Below, one piece after another: positions 38,091 to 48,922 of a stretch of 64,000 bases of DNA. Numbering within the stretch: position 1 is the stretch's first letter; every line of letters starts with the position of its first letter. Origin of the DNA: Polytrichum commune (Eukaryota; Streptophyta; Polytrichopsida; Polytrichales; Polytrichaceae). The translations under genes and the position numbers were made by a program. The notes under the pieces are model-generated. The model saw only the letters and a program-made list of their open reading frames with translations, did no database searches and had not been told where the DNA came from. The stretch covers positions 26,556,527-26,620,526 of the forward strand of contig OX485808.1 in NCBI GenBank assembly GCA_950295325.1. Reading direction: 5' to 3'.

Positions 38091-39355
38091 TCTATTTCAT
38101 TTTTGTAGGAAGACTAAGGGAACGACCTAGGGTCTTTGGCCCATATTATTTTCACCCTAACTAGAAAACTGATGTGGCTCAAATTAATAATTTACATATT
38201 AATTTGTCCCCACACTAATAGGACTATATAGTGTACTTACCAAATCAGCATGTTGTTTGGTCCCAAAAAATGTTGTTACCAAATTAGTTGGGATATATAA
38301 AAACACGAAGCTTAGGGCCCTACACCTATATCGCATGATAAAAAATATAATTACATGTAATACCAATAGAGTTCATCCCTGAAAGAGGGTAGTAGCCTAC
38401 GGGTGAAGAGACTATCATTCATGCTTGCTACATCTAGAGTTGGCATTTATACCTACCTATTATTCCATAGCCCCAAGGCGGTTTAAGCAAAAGAGGTTGC
38501 CAAGTAGGGTGGAATTGAAAAATCTTAGAGATTGATTGTTGGACTATGACGAGTGGGCGAAGCAAATTTTGAAGCAATGCAAGGGTGTGCCTCATGCCCC
38601 GAAAATAATCTTGTCATTGTTGCATTGCTTGCAATTCGAAGCCAAAAACGATGAGCCTGAATATGGGGTGGAGGTCGGTAAGAAAATACGAGCCTCAATT
38701 TGCATATATGTACGCAATCTTAGAAAAAAATCATGGAAGATTGTAGGTTTTGCCATGGGAATGGAGCTTGGGAGTCCCCATACTCCCATATTGTTAACAA
38801 CTTACTTCATTAGCATTAGCATCCCTCTCCCCAATGTTCGGGGAGAACCAGCGGTTCTTTACAATGAACCGATTGGTTTGGACAAAAAACCGGATATAGA
38901 ATAGTGTAGTCGGATGGGCATCCGATCCATCAAGGGAGGGAACCAAATATTGATGGGTATTCATTTTAAATTGCCGGATAATGCACGGTTTCAATGTGTA
39001 AGTCTCCGGATATTAACCGTCCCCCCGAGGGTATTGGCGGATACCGGCCAACCACATAGGGTATGTGCCGGATCCCGGCCGGGTATGTGGAGGGTCGTGT
39101 TGGATCCTGGCCATGTATGGGGAGGGTCATGAGGGAGATAGGGGTCCCTCCCCCTCCCCCCCCCCCCCCCCCCATTTCTCCACTCATTTTTCACTCTCCT
39201 TCTCCTCCCCTTGGTCCTTCTCCTCCCTATGGCCATCGCTTTGGCCCTCCCCCACTGCCCCAACCTCATTTGTGAGCACTTAGGAGCATTTATGTAGCTC
39301 GGGTTCATCATCTTCGAAGCCCTTGCTCGTAACTCCAGGTGATCCCCTACTCTTG
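38091..39355. other. Spacer with one unassigned 122-codon frame
   Basis: The plus frame 38536-38904 (starting MLDYDEWAKQILKQ) has no recognised domain and no neighbours supporting it. A run of about 17 C bases lies near 39157-39173. The left end of the decayed hAT element may lie here but was not located. Confidence 0.3.
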
Positions 39356-39360
39356 AAATC

Positions 39361-40350
39361 TAATGTTGGTAGATATGTGGCTAGTTGTTGGTTTGATTGC
39401 TTGGATGCTAGGTTGGGTTTAGGGGTTAGTTGTTTAATTGAAATATGATGTTGTTAGATATGTGGCTAGGTTGGTGGTTTGATTGCTTGGATGCTAAGTT
39501 GGGTTTAGGGGTTAGTTGTTGTTTAGTTGAAATATGATGTTGTTATATATGTGGCTAGGTTGGTGGTTTGATTGCTTGGATGTTAGGTTGGGTTAGTGGG
39601 TTAGTTGAAATCTGATGTTGTTAGATTGTGGCTAGGTTGCTGGTTGATTGCTTGGCTGCTAGGTTGGGTTTGTGGGTTTGTGGGTTTAGGGGTTAGTTGT
39701 TTAGTTGAAATCTGATGTTGCTAGGTATGTGGCTAGTTGTTGGTTTGATTGTTTGGGTGCTAGGTTAGGTTTAAGGGTTAGTTGTTTAGTTGAAATCTGA
39801 TGTTGTTAGATACGTGGCTAGGTTGTTGGTTTGATTGTTTGGATTCTAGGTTGGGTTAGTGAGTTTAGGGGTTAGTTGTTTAGTTGAAATATGATGTTGT
39901 TAGATTGTGGCTAGGTTGTTGGTGGATTGTTTGGATGCTAGGTTGGGTTTGTGGGTTTAGGGGTTTGTTGTTTAGTTGAAATTTGATGTTGTTAGATATG
40001 TGGTTAGGTTGTTGGTTTGATTGTTTGGATGTTAGGTTGGGTTTGTGGGTTTGTTGTTTAGTTGAAATATGATGTTGTTATATATGTGGCTAGGTTGTTG
40101 GTTTGATTGCTTGGATACTAGGTTGGGTTTGTAAGTTTGCGGGTTAGTTATTTAATTGAAATATGATGCTGTTATATATGTGGATAGTTGTTGGTTTGAT
40201 TGTTTGATTGTTTGGGTTCTAGGTTGGGTTTGTGGGTTTGTAGATGTGTTGTTTTCTTGAAGCTTGATGTTGCTTGTTGTTTAATTAGGTTGGTGGTTTG
40301 ATTGTTTAGGTGTGTGGTTGGGTTTTGGGTTGTGAGTGTGTTCTTTTCTT
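39361..40350. repeat. Minisatellite, about 90-bp unit, about 10 copies
   Basis: A unit containing gttagttgtttagttgaaat, tgatgttgttagatatgtgg, ctaggttgttggtttgattg and gcttggatgctaggttgggt repeats head to tail. The 'gaaat.tgatg' word sits at about 39441, 39530, 39608, 39708, 39793, 39887, 39979, 40065 and 40159 (spacing 78-100). Strong T/G bias on this strand. No conserved frame runs through it. Copies decay towards the right end. Confidence 0.9.
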
Positions 40351-40796
40351 GAAGTGTGATGTTGGTTTTTGTGTAATTAAGTTGTTGGTGCGAGGGTTTA
40401 TTTTTTTAAGTTAATGGTTTATGTTGAAAGTTTCAAGACATGGTGTTGGTTGGGTGTGCATGAACACTTTATTGCATCAATGCATGGACACAATGGAGTT
40501 GGGTTTTATTTGTGATTCTCTTTAACTCAGGTGTTGGTAGAATAGTTGTAGTTGTTTTTTCTTCTTTGTTATGTTTATATTATGTTTGTCTTGTGATTGT
40601 ATTTAAGGATATTCGTGCAGTCTAGGAATTTTATCTTGACATGGCGAAAAGAAGAAAATACATGTGCACTATGTTATACAAGAACTCACAGAATGATGAC
40701 TCAACATTTATTCAAACATCATCATCATATGAAGGTTGCACCTCTCCTCCGGGTTTTACTCCATTGGAAATTGTTGTGAGTATGTGGAAAGATGCA

Positions 40797-42754
40797 TGAT
40801 ATAGTAAGTTTGATTGGATTGAATTTAATAATGTAACGGATAGGGTTTTTTGCAAAGTTTGTAAACAAAAAGGGGGCATATCCATCTTTGTCAGTATGGG
40901 CAATATTAACATTCGAATATCAACCTTTCAAGACCATGGGAAGAGTGCAGAGCATGGGCGTTTGACTTGGACAATGCAAAAATGAGAGCGAACAATGAAG
41001 AAAGGTATTGCAGAGGCGAATCGAACATGCGATGAAATCATGTATTCTTTATTCTAAGTAGCATATTATATAGGGAAAAAATTTATTCCCTTTCATAAGT
41101 TCTTAGATTTATGTTCTTTGCTTATAAATGTTAAAGTCAATATGACAATAAAACTTTATCATAATGAGAAAAATTGTGGTAATATTTTATTTTGCATCTC
41201 ATCAGTGGTTCAAAAAAACATGTTAGATAAGGTCCGAGACTCTAGGTTTTTTGGTATTATGATTGATGAGTTCACATATATATTTGTAACAGACCATCTT
41301 ATTGTTTTTGCTAGTTTTGTAAAGAAAGATCTTCCGCTTTGTATTTTTTTTAGATTGTTGCATATTGAAGAGGAAAAAAAAGATGTATGCATAATATTTG
41401 AAACCTTAACAATGAGTATGAAGGAATAAAGACTAAATTTTGAAAAGTGTGTGGAATTTTGGATCCGATGGAGCATCGACCATAATCGGCAAACAAAATG
41501 AAGTTGCTGCGCGTTTTGAAATAGAAGGTGAATCATTTTTTAACATCCGTGCATTGTGTGGCATATATGATAAACTTAGCGGCTATAGATACAACAAAAA
41601 TTGGACCTTGCAAATATATGTCTAAAAAAATAGATGTACTTTTGAATTTAGTAGTAATATATTTCAAGAAGTCATGCAAGAAGAAAAATACATTGTTTCG
41701 ATTGGAAGAAGAGCTTGCAGATTCTACAAAATGTTTGAAAATATACCATAAAATTAAATGGTTGTCACGATGGCAAGTCGTGACAACTCTTTATGATTAT
41801 TTAGAGAGCGTTCTAACTTATTTTCAGAACAATCACGATGCTATGGAGGATAGAGTTGGGTCCAATATATTTAGAAAATTTCGCACCTTCAAATACATCT
41901 ATGTGTTTTATTTTTTGGCTGATATTTTGCATGTTTTATTCATGTTATCACATTTACTTCAAAATAAAATTGTATGCATAGCTATAATAGGCTCGGTGAT
42001 AAATACCGATATTGTGCATATTCATGTGCTCTTCACTGAAGAGACCACGGATTTGAATAATAAAACTTTTAATGAGCAGATCGGATATCACATTCTACCG
42101 GAATTTGATCCTCAAGGAGAATATTTGAGAAGGCTATCGAACGAGATTAGGGGAGGTAAATTTCATGAAATTGAAATGATACGGGATAAAACATGACAAA
42201 ACCTTATGGATGCAATGCTATTTCAAATGCATTTTGCCTTGGCGGTATGCAATGCATAAGAATGTAGATTTGAAGATAATTCATCATGACAATGTTTAAA
42301 GTATTGGATCCGATACCATCTAGACAAGTCGGCTAATTGGAGGGTGGTTGATTTAAAATTGTTATGTGGCCAATACGGAATTGAGCGTGAAATTGGAGGA
42401 AAGAAGATTTCTCCATTAATAAATTCAGTTTTAATCAAGAGAGAGTTTTTTGTATTTAAATTATAAGCAACTACGGATTGATTGGACAAAAGTTTCAAAG
42501 ATGTTTGGTTAATGATCACTTGGAATTACATCTTAAAAATTAAGTATCTGAACTTGTTAGGTCTAGCTGAGATAGCTAGAGTACAATGCATTAGCATGGT
42601 GAGTTATGAGAGGGTATTTTCAATCCATAATTGCATAAAGACCAAATAAATAAATAAATTGTTAACAAAGAATTTAAATAGTGTTTTGCGGGTTGCTTTA
42701 GAAGGACCAATGGATGATTGTCATGAAGCTATTAATGAAGCTATACGAATATAG
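40797..42754 (+). pseudogene. Decayed hAT-superfamily transposase
   Basis: Three frames must be joined to read the protein. A TTF/BED-type zinc finger lies at 40801-40986 (FCKVCKQ..., then H-x5-H in QDHGKSAEHG), and ends in a stop. At 41118-41429 a frame has FFGIMIDEFTYI, the DDE-region 'DEstD' motif with D/E kept. At 41440-41560 another frame has NFGSDGAST, and a third frame (41555-42196) gives HCVAYMINLAA and a long helical part. The C-terminal dimerisation (hATC) motif SMVSYERVFSIHNCIKTK is at 42595-42650, followed by a stop. At least two frameshifts and several stops make it inactive. A possible right terminus with a CAGGGTG word (on the minus strand) is at 43439, but the matching left end was not found. 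Confidence 0.75.
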
Positions 42755-43439
42755 AAAAACAACACCAAATTTAGATTTTTTTTTTTTACCCGGAACGGTA
42801 TCTATGTGAAGTTGTTGGTTCCAAGCAAGAAGATTGTAATTTGTTGTGATTTGTACATGAAATATCAATTATTGTGTTGGTGGTTATTTATACTAACCTA
42901 ACCCCCTCTTGCCCTCAATGGCTTTAAATTATCTAAGTGTGTAGGAAAATCATAAATATGTATTTTTTTGTTTTGTATATGTGAATTTATTCTTAGATTA
43001 AGAAAGTTTATTGTTGTCAGTTTGTGTTCTATTGCATGACATGTGTATAAAAATATGTGTGCAAGATGACTTTATTGATCTTTGTAGTAATAGAGTCTTT
43101 GTAGCCATTAGTGATTTGAGGGGTTGTAATTCCTTAGCCTCCAATTGGTGGGGGGTATTTCAACCAAGTTCAACTTTTGCTAAGGATAAATTGAGTATTT
43201 TGATGAGAGAATGTAATTTAGTTGAGAAAATTATGAAAACCGGACAAAATATTATTTAAACAATCTTTTTACTGGCCGGATTTTTTTACATCCGGCTTTC
43301 AACCGAGGTAAAATATCAAGTCGGGGAAATGAACTGGATTAACTTGATGGATCCAACCAAAACCGACAAATAATATGTAGTAACCGGTTGGGGCCCATTT
43401 TAATCAGTTATTAGAAGGTTCGTGTGAAAAATCACCCTG

Positions 43440-45174
43440 ATCACTGCCTCTCCCATGTCAAAAACATTTAGCAAAAATGAAGATAGACAAGGGATCCATG
43501 GCATGATAAAAGTGAAGCATCATGGCTCGAATGCAAAATTGTGATTGTACGAGTGCAAAGGAGAAGTCCGCTTGAAGGATTGGCAAGGGAGGAGTGAAGG
43601 TTGATCTCTTAAATGTGTTGTGCACATGATCGCCTTTCATTTATCAAACATCTAAGTGGTGGGGTGACTTATCCTGCTTGACATAAAGAAGTTGTCTTGA
43701 CAAATGTTGATGTGTTATGTGTGTTGTACATAACAACCTTATGTTTCTCAAGCATCTCAGTGTTGTGGTGAGTTAACCTACTAGAAGGATTGGCAAACGA
43801 GAAGGTCTCTTGAAGAAGTTGGATGTCTTTAATATATTGCACATATCCGCTTTTTATTTCTCAAGCATCTAAATCTTGTGGTAACTGGATTGTTTTAAGG
43901 TAGAGCACTACCAAATGAAACCATGTTGATAAAGAAATTCACAATACTGCAAGAACATGAGGACAACACAACACAATGCAAATCAAGAAAGAAAACAAAT
44001 TGTTTTGATACCAAATTTGTAACAAACTTCTATTCAAGTTGTTAAATTGTCCACAATCACTAAAATATCACCTCAAAACTTACCACATGAATAAGCGACC
44101 ATAGATTGGCTTAGCTTTGTGGGAAGAGACCCAAAATTGGTCTTTAAAATGGGCCAAGTTTGGCAACCAACTGGAACTGACCACATATGGTGTTTGTAAC
44201 TCGCACTTCAAAGTGGAGTCTAGAATTCTCAAGGTCTTATTAGATGTAGGTTGTAATTCTCCTTATCCATATACAAGATTATTTCCCTTATGATCCTCTT
44301 TCTTATAAAGATAATAGTCATCCGACTTCTCATCCATGCTTCTTAGTCTTGGACATCCATCCTTGCAATTTTCCATCATCCTCAATATTCAATTGCCCAA
44401 TTAGTCCAATAAAGGCTCCGCAATGCTCCACCCAATCATGGAAGACGACAAATGATTGAGGTAACAAAAAAACAAAAAATAATATTGGTTTATTTATTTA
44501 GAAATTTTGATTTGTATTGTCAAATATGTATTTTTAATAAAAAATTGGTAATGAAACCATTTATGAACTATTTATTTTAATATTTTGTGTACCATTGGTG
44601 GAGGGGCAGTGAAAATTGTCCTCTACATGTTCACTATGAAGAACCATTTTCATAATAAAATAAAATAAAATTTTTTATGATATTAACCTATATGAGCTCA
44701 AAATGAAAGAATTTAAGGGGGAAATGATTGTTTAAAATTGATGGGGTTCCATATCAAATCAAAGATGTATTGTAAAATGTAATTTAATTCAAATACTTGC
44801 TCTAGAGTGAACATACGAAAGATAGTTTAATAAGTTGAATTTTAAACTACATCCTAATAATTGGAAATACATTGATTATCCCATTTAGTGAGCGTGGGCT
44901 AATTGAAGGTGACATTAAGTTTCTTTACTCTATGAAATTAGTGCCATCATAAGATCTAGGCTTTTGGGAGCCCAAAGTGCCAAAAATTGTCAAGGCAAGC
45001 TTTCTTTAGTTTTTTAATTTTAGGGGATGCCTTAGGAGTGAGTGACGCCAACTATTTTTTTTTTAAAAAAAAAACCTCTTTGAGCTCAGCATAACAAATA
45101 TGCACTCTACAAACACCTAAGAGCACATGCCAATTATCTTGAATTGTGTGGTAAACAAGCATGCATTCATGAGT
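43440..45174. other. Repeat-containing spacer
   Basis: A degenerate unit (tttctcaagcatct followed by gtgttgtggtgagtta-type sequence) occurs about three times at 43630-43900. The 44105-44222 stretch is a partial third copy of the 278-bp repeat found at 37.5-38.1 kb. No gene. Confidence 0.45.
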
Positions 45175-45471
45175 TTAGGCCCTCTTTACACTAGAAACGA
45201 GAAGTCGTGGAGAAAACCGGCCAAGGGCCATGGCTCATTTTTGAGAAGCCAAACTTTGAATTTGACGTCCTTTGGATATAGTGTAAAGTGAGAAGGGGCC
45301 ACAAAATAATGTGCTGATTTTTTTAATATAATTCTAATATAGGGTTGATCGCAACTTCCACTCCACTACCTCTCTTTTCTACCCCAAGACCGGTCTTTCT
45401 TTCTAGTTGTTGGCGGTTTCTTTTGCTTCTTTCTTTCTCGTTTTTGCCTTGTTTACTGAAATTTCAGCACT

Positions 45472-46887
45472 ATGGAGGAGAGGAGGAAGAAGCTTGTGGT
45501 GATGATGGTCTTGTATTGGTGTCTCTACATGATTACGCAGCATGTTAACAACATGCAAGCTTTGATTTTACAAGGTGAGTGGACGAATGTTGCAATTTTC
45601 AGCATTTGCCTTCAAAGTTTAGGGTTTAGAGAGAGAACTGTTTGGAGTTTTGAGAGGCCATCTGGCTTTGTAGACCGGCATTTGTTGGGTTCGTTTACGG
45701 AGAAGATGTTTAAGGAAAGGACTCGTGTCTCGCATGCTACATTCAGATTTTTATGTGAGAAATTAGGTCCGTTTTTTAAAAAACAGCATACTAATTTCAG
45801 AAGACCAATTTCTGTAGAAGAGAGGGTTGCAATGTCTTTGGCTAGACTTGGTACAGGAGATGGGTTGCGTATGGTTGGAGAGGTATATGGGGTGGCGGAA
45901 TGTACAATTTCAAGAATTGTGAGAGAATTTTGTAAAATGGTGAGACTTCATTTGCAAAAGATTTTTATTCAAGTTCCAAATGAAAACAAATTTAGGGTTT
46001 TAGCGAAAGAGTTTGAGAGATTGCATAACATACCTTACATAATAGGAGCCATAGACGGTTCACACATTCCGGTGCTAGCTCCAGTTATTGGTGGAGAAGA
46101 TTATTACTGTCGCAAATCTTTTCATTCGGCTTTGTTGCAAGGAATTGTTGATACCAATTGCATATTTTGGGATTATGAATTCGGGTGGGCTGGAAGCTTG
46201 CATGATTGGACTGTTTTTCAACAAACCAAAGTAGGAAGAGCTTGTATGGAGGGAAGATTTCTACCGTACAAGTTAATTGGAGATGCGGCATATCCGGTTC
46301 GCCCTTGGATGTATTGTCCATTTAAGGGTTGTAATGATGGACTAGAATCTTACAAGGCACATTGGAATTTTATCCAATCTTCAACCCGAATGTGTGTGGA
46401 ACGTGCGTTTGGAATTTTAAAGGGTAGATGGAGAATTATACAAAAAAGAGCAGATGTTTCTTTACGATCAATGGCAAATATTGTATCAACTTGTATTGTT
46501 TTGCATAATTTATGCATCACAACAAATGACAAGTTTGATGTAATATGGATTGAAGAAGCGGATGTGCAATTACATAAACGGGTTGAAGAGGGCACAGTGA
46601 AGGGAGGACAAGTCTTACGAGGAGAACAAGCATCCATTGATGAGGTAAAAACACGCATTTTGAAATCTGGTACTACAAGAACATTTCAAAATTTTGAGCA
46701 AGAAGAAATTGATGCTGAAGAAGAAGTTTTTTTAATCAAACAAAATGAGAAAGATGCTGATTTATTGAGAGAATCTACCATTGCTCATGAATCCATTGCC
46801 AAAACATTGTGGCAATACAATTTGTCAAAGGACTCGACCATTCAATTTTCAGAATCAAGTAGTGATTCTGATATTATGGAAGAATAG
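45472..46887 (+). CDS. PIF/Harbinger DDE transposase (471 aa)
   Basis: An intact single-exon frame. The N-terminal half has a helix-turn-helix-like region (RRPISVEERVAMSLARL, then GVAECTISRIVREFCK) typical of the DDE_Tnp_4 family. The catalytic triad is present: D195 in IGAIDGSHIP, D271 in IGDAAYP, and E310 in CVERAFGILKGRW. The C-terminus carries the VLHNLCI motif and an acidic tail. Start: first in-frame Met of MEERRKK; upstream frames are unrelated. It would cut and paste DNA at the element's inverted repeats with TTA/TAA target preference. Related proteins need a MYB/SANT-like partner for nuclear import or DNA binding. The partner here, encoded convergently, is damaged. All key residues are seen, so catalytic competence is plausible. 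Confidence 0.93.
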   Translation: MEERRKKLVVMMVLYWCLYMITQHVNNMQALILQGEWTNVAIFSICLQSLGFRERTVWSFERPSGFVDRHLLGSFTEKMFKERTRVSHATFRFLCEKLGPFFKKQHTNFRRPISVEERVAMSLARLGTGDGLRMVGEVYGVAECTISRIVREFCKMVRLHLQKIFIQVPNENKFRVLAKEFERLHNIPYIIGAIDGSHIPVLAPVIGGEDYYCRKSFHSALLQGIVDTNCIFWDYEFGWAGSLHDWTVFQQTKVGRACMEGRFLPYKLIGDAAYPVRPWMYCPFKGCNDGLESYKAHWNFIQSSTRMCVERAFGILKGRWRIIQKRADVSLRSMANIVSTCIVLHNLCITTNDKFDVIWIEEADVQLHKRVEEGTVKGGQVLRGEQASIDEVKTRILKSGTTRTFQNFEQEEIDAEEEVFLIKQNEKDADLLRESTIAHESIAKTLWQYNLSKDSTIQFSESSSDSDIMEE

Positions 46888-48347
46888 CTACAAATTTTCT
46901 AGAATTGCTGCCATATGCCTATCCATGTTCTTCAATAAAGCTGTGCTTTCTTGAAAAGTTGTAAGAAAGCTAGAAGAATTTGAGACAACCTTTTCCAAAA
47001 TGATTTCCAAATTTTCTTGGAATTTTTTCTTTTTCTTCTCTTGTTTTGGAGTAACCTCACGATCTTGCAAATCTGATGGTGTTTTGTCTTCATCGTTTTC
47101 ATCTTCACCTTCAGTGGCACTTGCTGGAATTTGGTTCTTTACACATGCACGTGTAGAATTCCAGACATCCAGTTGGTCAAACTACTTACAGTCTTGATGC
47201 CTATCCGAACCAGAAATCTCATTGGCCCTCTTGTCATTTTTGTACTCTGCGTAAATGGTTTTGTACTTCTTCTTGCATGATTCCCATGAGCGGTCAAAGC
47301 CACGAATGGCCGCCACCATCCTTGCTTGCAATTTTAACCATGTATTAATCCCTGAAATTTTACATTATAAGTCATTAGTGCAATTATATACAAGCATATG
47401 ATAGTGAAAACGTCCAGAAAATGTCAAAAAAACAACCGAAAGGCCCTCAAGAATGCAGACAGCATAGGTAGTGACCGGAAAAACCCATAATGTTCGTCAA
47501 GACACGTGTATGACTCATTTCTGCCGGGTATAAACCCCCCCCCCCCCCCCCCGGTTGAGAGTTGGCCGTAGAGCCTAGAAAGGGCACTTGGCAGGTAAGG
47601 ACCAATGGACTAGGGGAAAAAAACTATGGTGGAGTTGGCCGTAGAGCCTAGAAAATGCATTTGGCAGGTAAGGACCCATAGACTTGGGAAGAAAGCTAGG
47701 TAGGCCAATTCCTGGTTGAAGCTTTGAAAATTTATGAAAACCATTCATGTGTACAAAAAATTATAGAACCAAAAAATAAAACACATATACAAACCTTGTT
47801 TTTTTGCACATCTTGAAAATTCTTCTTCCATCTCTCCCCGAATTGATATCAAGGTTTCAACCTCGTAATCTTGCCACTTCCGACTTGCATTTTCTTCTTC
47901 CGAATCTGAACCAGCCAAATTCACCACTTCTTTTGTTGCCTTCTTTGTTGTGATCTTCATTTTCTTCTTCTTTGCTGGAGCATTTGTTTTTCCTCCTTTT
48001 GGTGGTCGTCCTCTCTTCTTTACTACAGGTACATCTTCTCCATTTAGTGCCTTTACTGCAGCCCGGATTGCCTCCTCCTCCTTCATATCCATCAAGTAAT
48101 TTCTTGCATTTGAACTCGGTGTCACTTCCTCACTTGATGGTTGCAAATCTGAACCATTACAAGGAGGCATTTCAAGAGGCATAAAATATCTAGGACTACC
48201 AGTACCAAAATGATCAAAATTTGAAACATGCATTTGAGGAGAAATGGGCTGAAATTGGGGTTGAGAGTAGCTCATCCAAGGCGAATTTTGACTCCATGCT
48301 TGTTCTTGAGATTAAGAGAATTCTCCATCTTGGGAGTAGCCTTCCAT
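46888..48347 (-). pseudogene. Harbinger MYB/SANT-like accessory protein, two nonsense codons
   Basis: Two exons, 48347-47795 and 47351-46888, join in phase across a GT-AG intron (KKQ-G/INTWLKLQ). Exon 1 codes a Gln/Pro-rich N-terminus, a basic NLS-like stretch (VKKRGRPPKGG, AKKKKMKI), then the start of a trihelix MYB/SANT-like domain (KWQDYEVETLISIRGEMEEEF). Exon 2 continues it (WESCKKKYKTIYAEYKNDK) and ends in a Lys-rich coiled helix. There is a TAA at 48314-48312, 11 codons after the likely original ATG (48347); the surrounding frame continues and a later ATG (48275) could rescue it. A TAG at 47184-47182 replaces Trp of the conserved CKWFD motif. The second stop removes the domain end, so the protein is probably inactive. 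Confidence 0.82.
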
Positions 48348-48665
48348 TGTAATGAACACAATGCAAAAAATATTTGGGCAAAATAATATCGATGGTGCAA
48401 AATAATTTGAGCAAAAATAAATAGCAAATAATTGGGCAAAAAAACATGCAAAAACAAGCAAATCTATACTTCTTTCTGGTCACACATGAGGAAGAAGAAA
48501 AAGATGACTTCGAATGATCAAGGAGCTGCCTTTAAGGACGAAAATCGGGAATGAATAGTAATAGTTGTTGGGTAGAAAACGGGTAAACAAATGGCCGTCA
48601 GTAAAAGTGGCCGTTCTGAAAAATTATTAAAAAAATGAAAATGATTGGCTGTGAGAATTTCGGCC

Positions 48666-48736
48666 AAACGGCCCCCCGGATTTTGCGTTAGGCCCACCTC
48701 TCGAGGTGGGCTTGACGAAAAATCCGGGGGTCTTGG
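48666..48736. repeat. Subterminal palindrome of the Harbinger element
   Basis: The left arm (cccccggattttgcgttagg, then cccacctc) and the right arm (gaggtgggcttgacg, then aaaatccggggg) are imperfect complements around a short centre. A related palindrome occurs in the MITE at 60391-60889 (about 60640-60705), where it is equally positioned towards the right end. Confidence 0.75.
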
Positions 48737-48922
48737 AAAATGTGTCTTCTTGCTGCCACCAAGGCAAAAGTGTTGTCCATGTCATTTTCTCCTCGTTTTG
48801 TCCTTTGGGCTGAAAATTTCGGGTGTAAAGTGACCTGGAATGGTCTTCTCAATTTCTACGCATCCCATTGGCTGAAATTTCTTTTCTCACGGCCCCTCGC
48901 CTCTAGTGTAAAGAGGGCCTTA

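Larger units (their letters stand above)
45178..48919. mobile_element. Complete PIF/Harbinger element, 3.74 kb
   Basis: Terminal inverted repeats start GGCCCTCTTTACACTAGA at both ends and can be followed for about 25 bases with two mismatches, more loosely to about 40. TTA flanks both sides (45175-45177 and 48920-48922) as the target duplication. Inside are a plus-strand DDE transposase (45472-46887) and a minus-strand MYB/SANT-like gene (46888-48347), the two-gene set of this superfamily. A 29-bp-arm palindrome lies in the right subterminal region (about 48668-48735). The clean ends suggest recent movement. Confidence 0.95.

Noticed and set aside
38536-38904. 122-codon plus frame
   Set aside because: No domain, no start context or splice signals, no support from flanking sequence; kept only as a note in the spacer entry.
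43011-43259. Frame with VCVLLHDMCIK resembling a Harbinger transposase end
   Set aside because: Only one short motif, no upstream transposase core in this place.
47536-47555. C homopolymer run (and a similar one near 39157)
   Set aside because: Ordinary homopolymers in spacer or intron; possibly length-inaccurate in the assembly.
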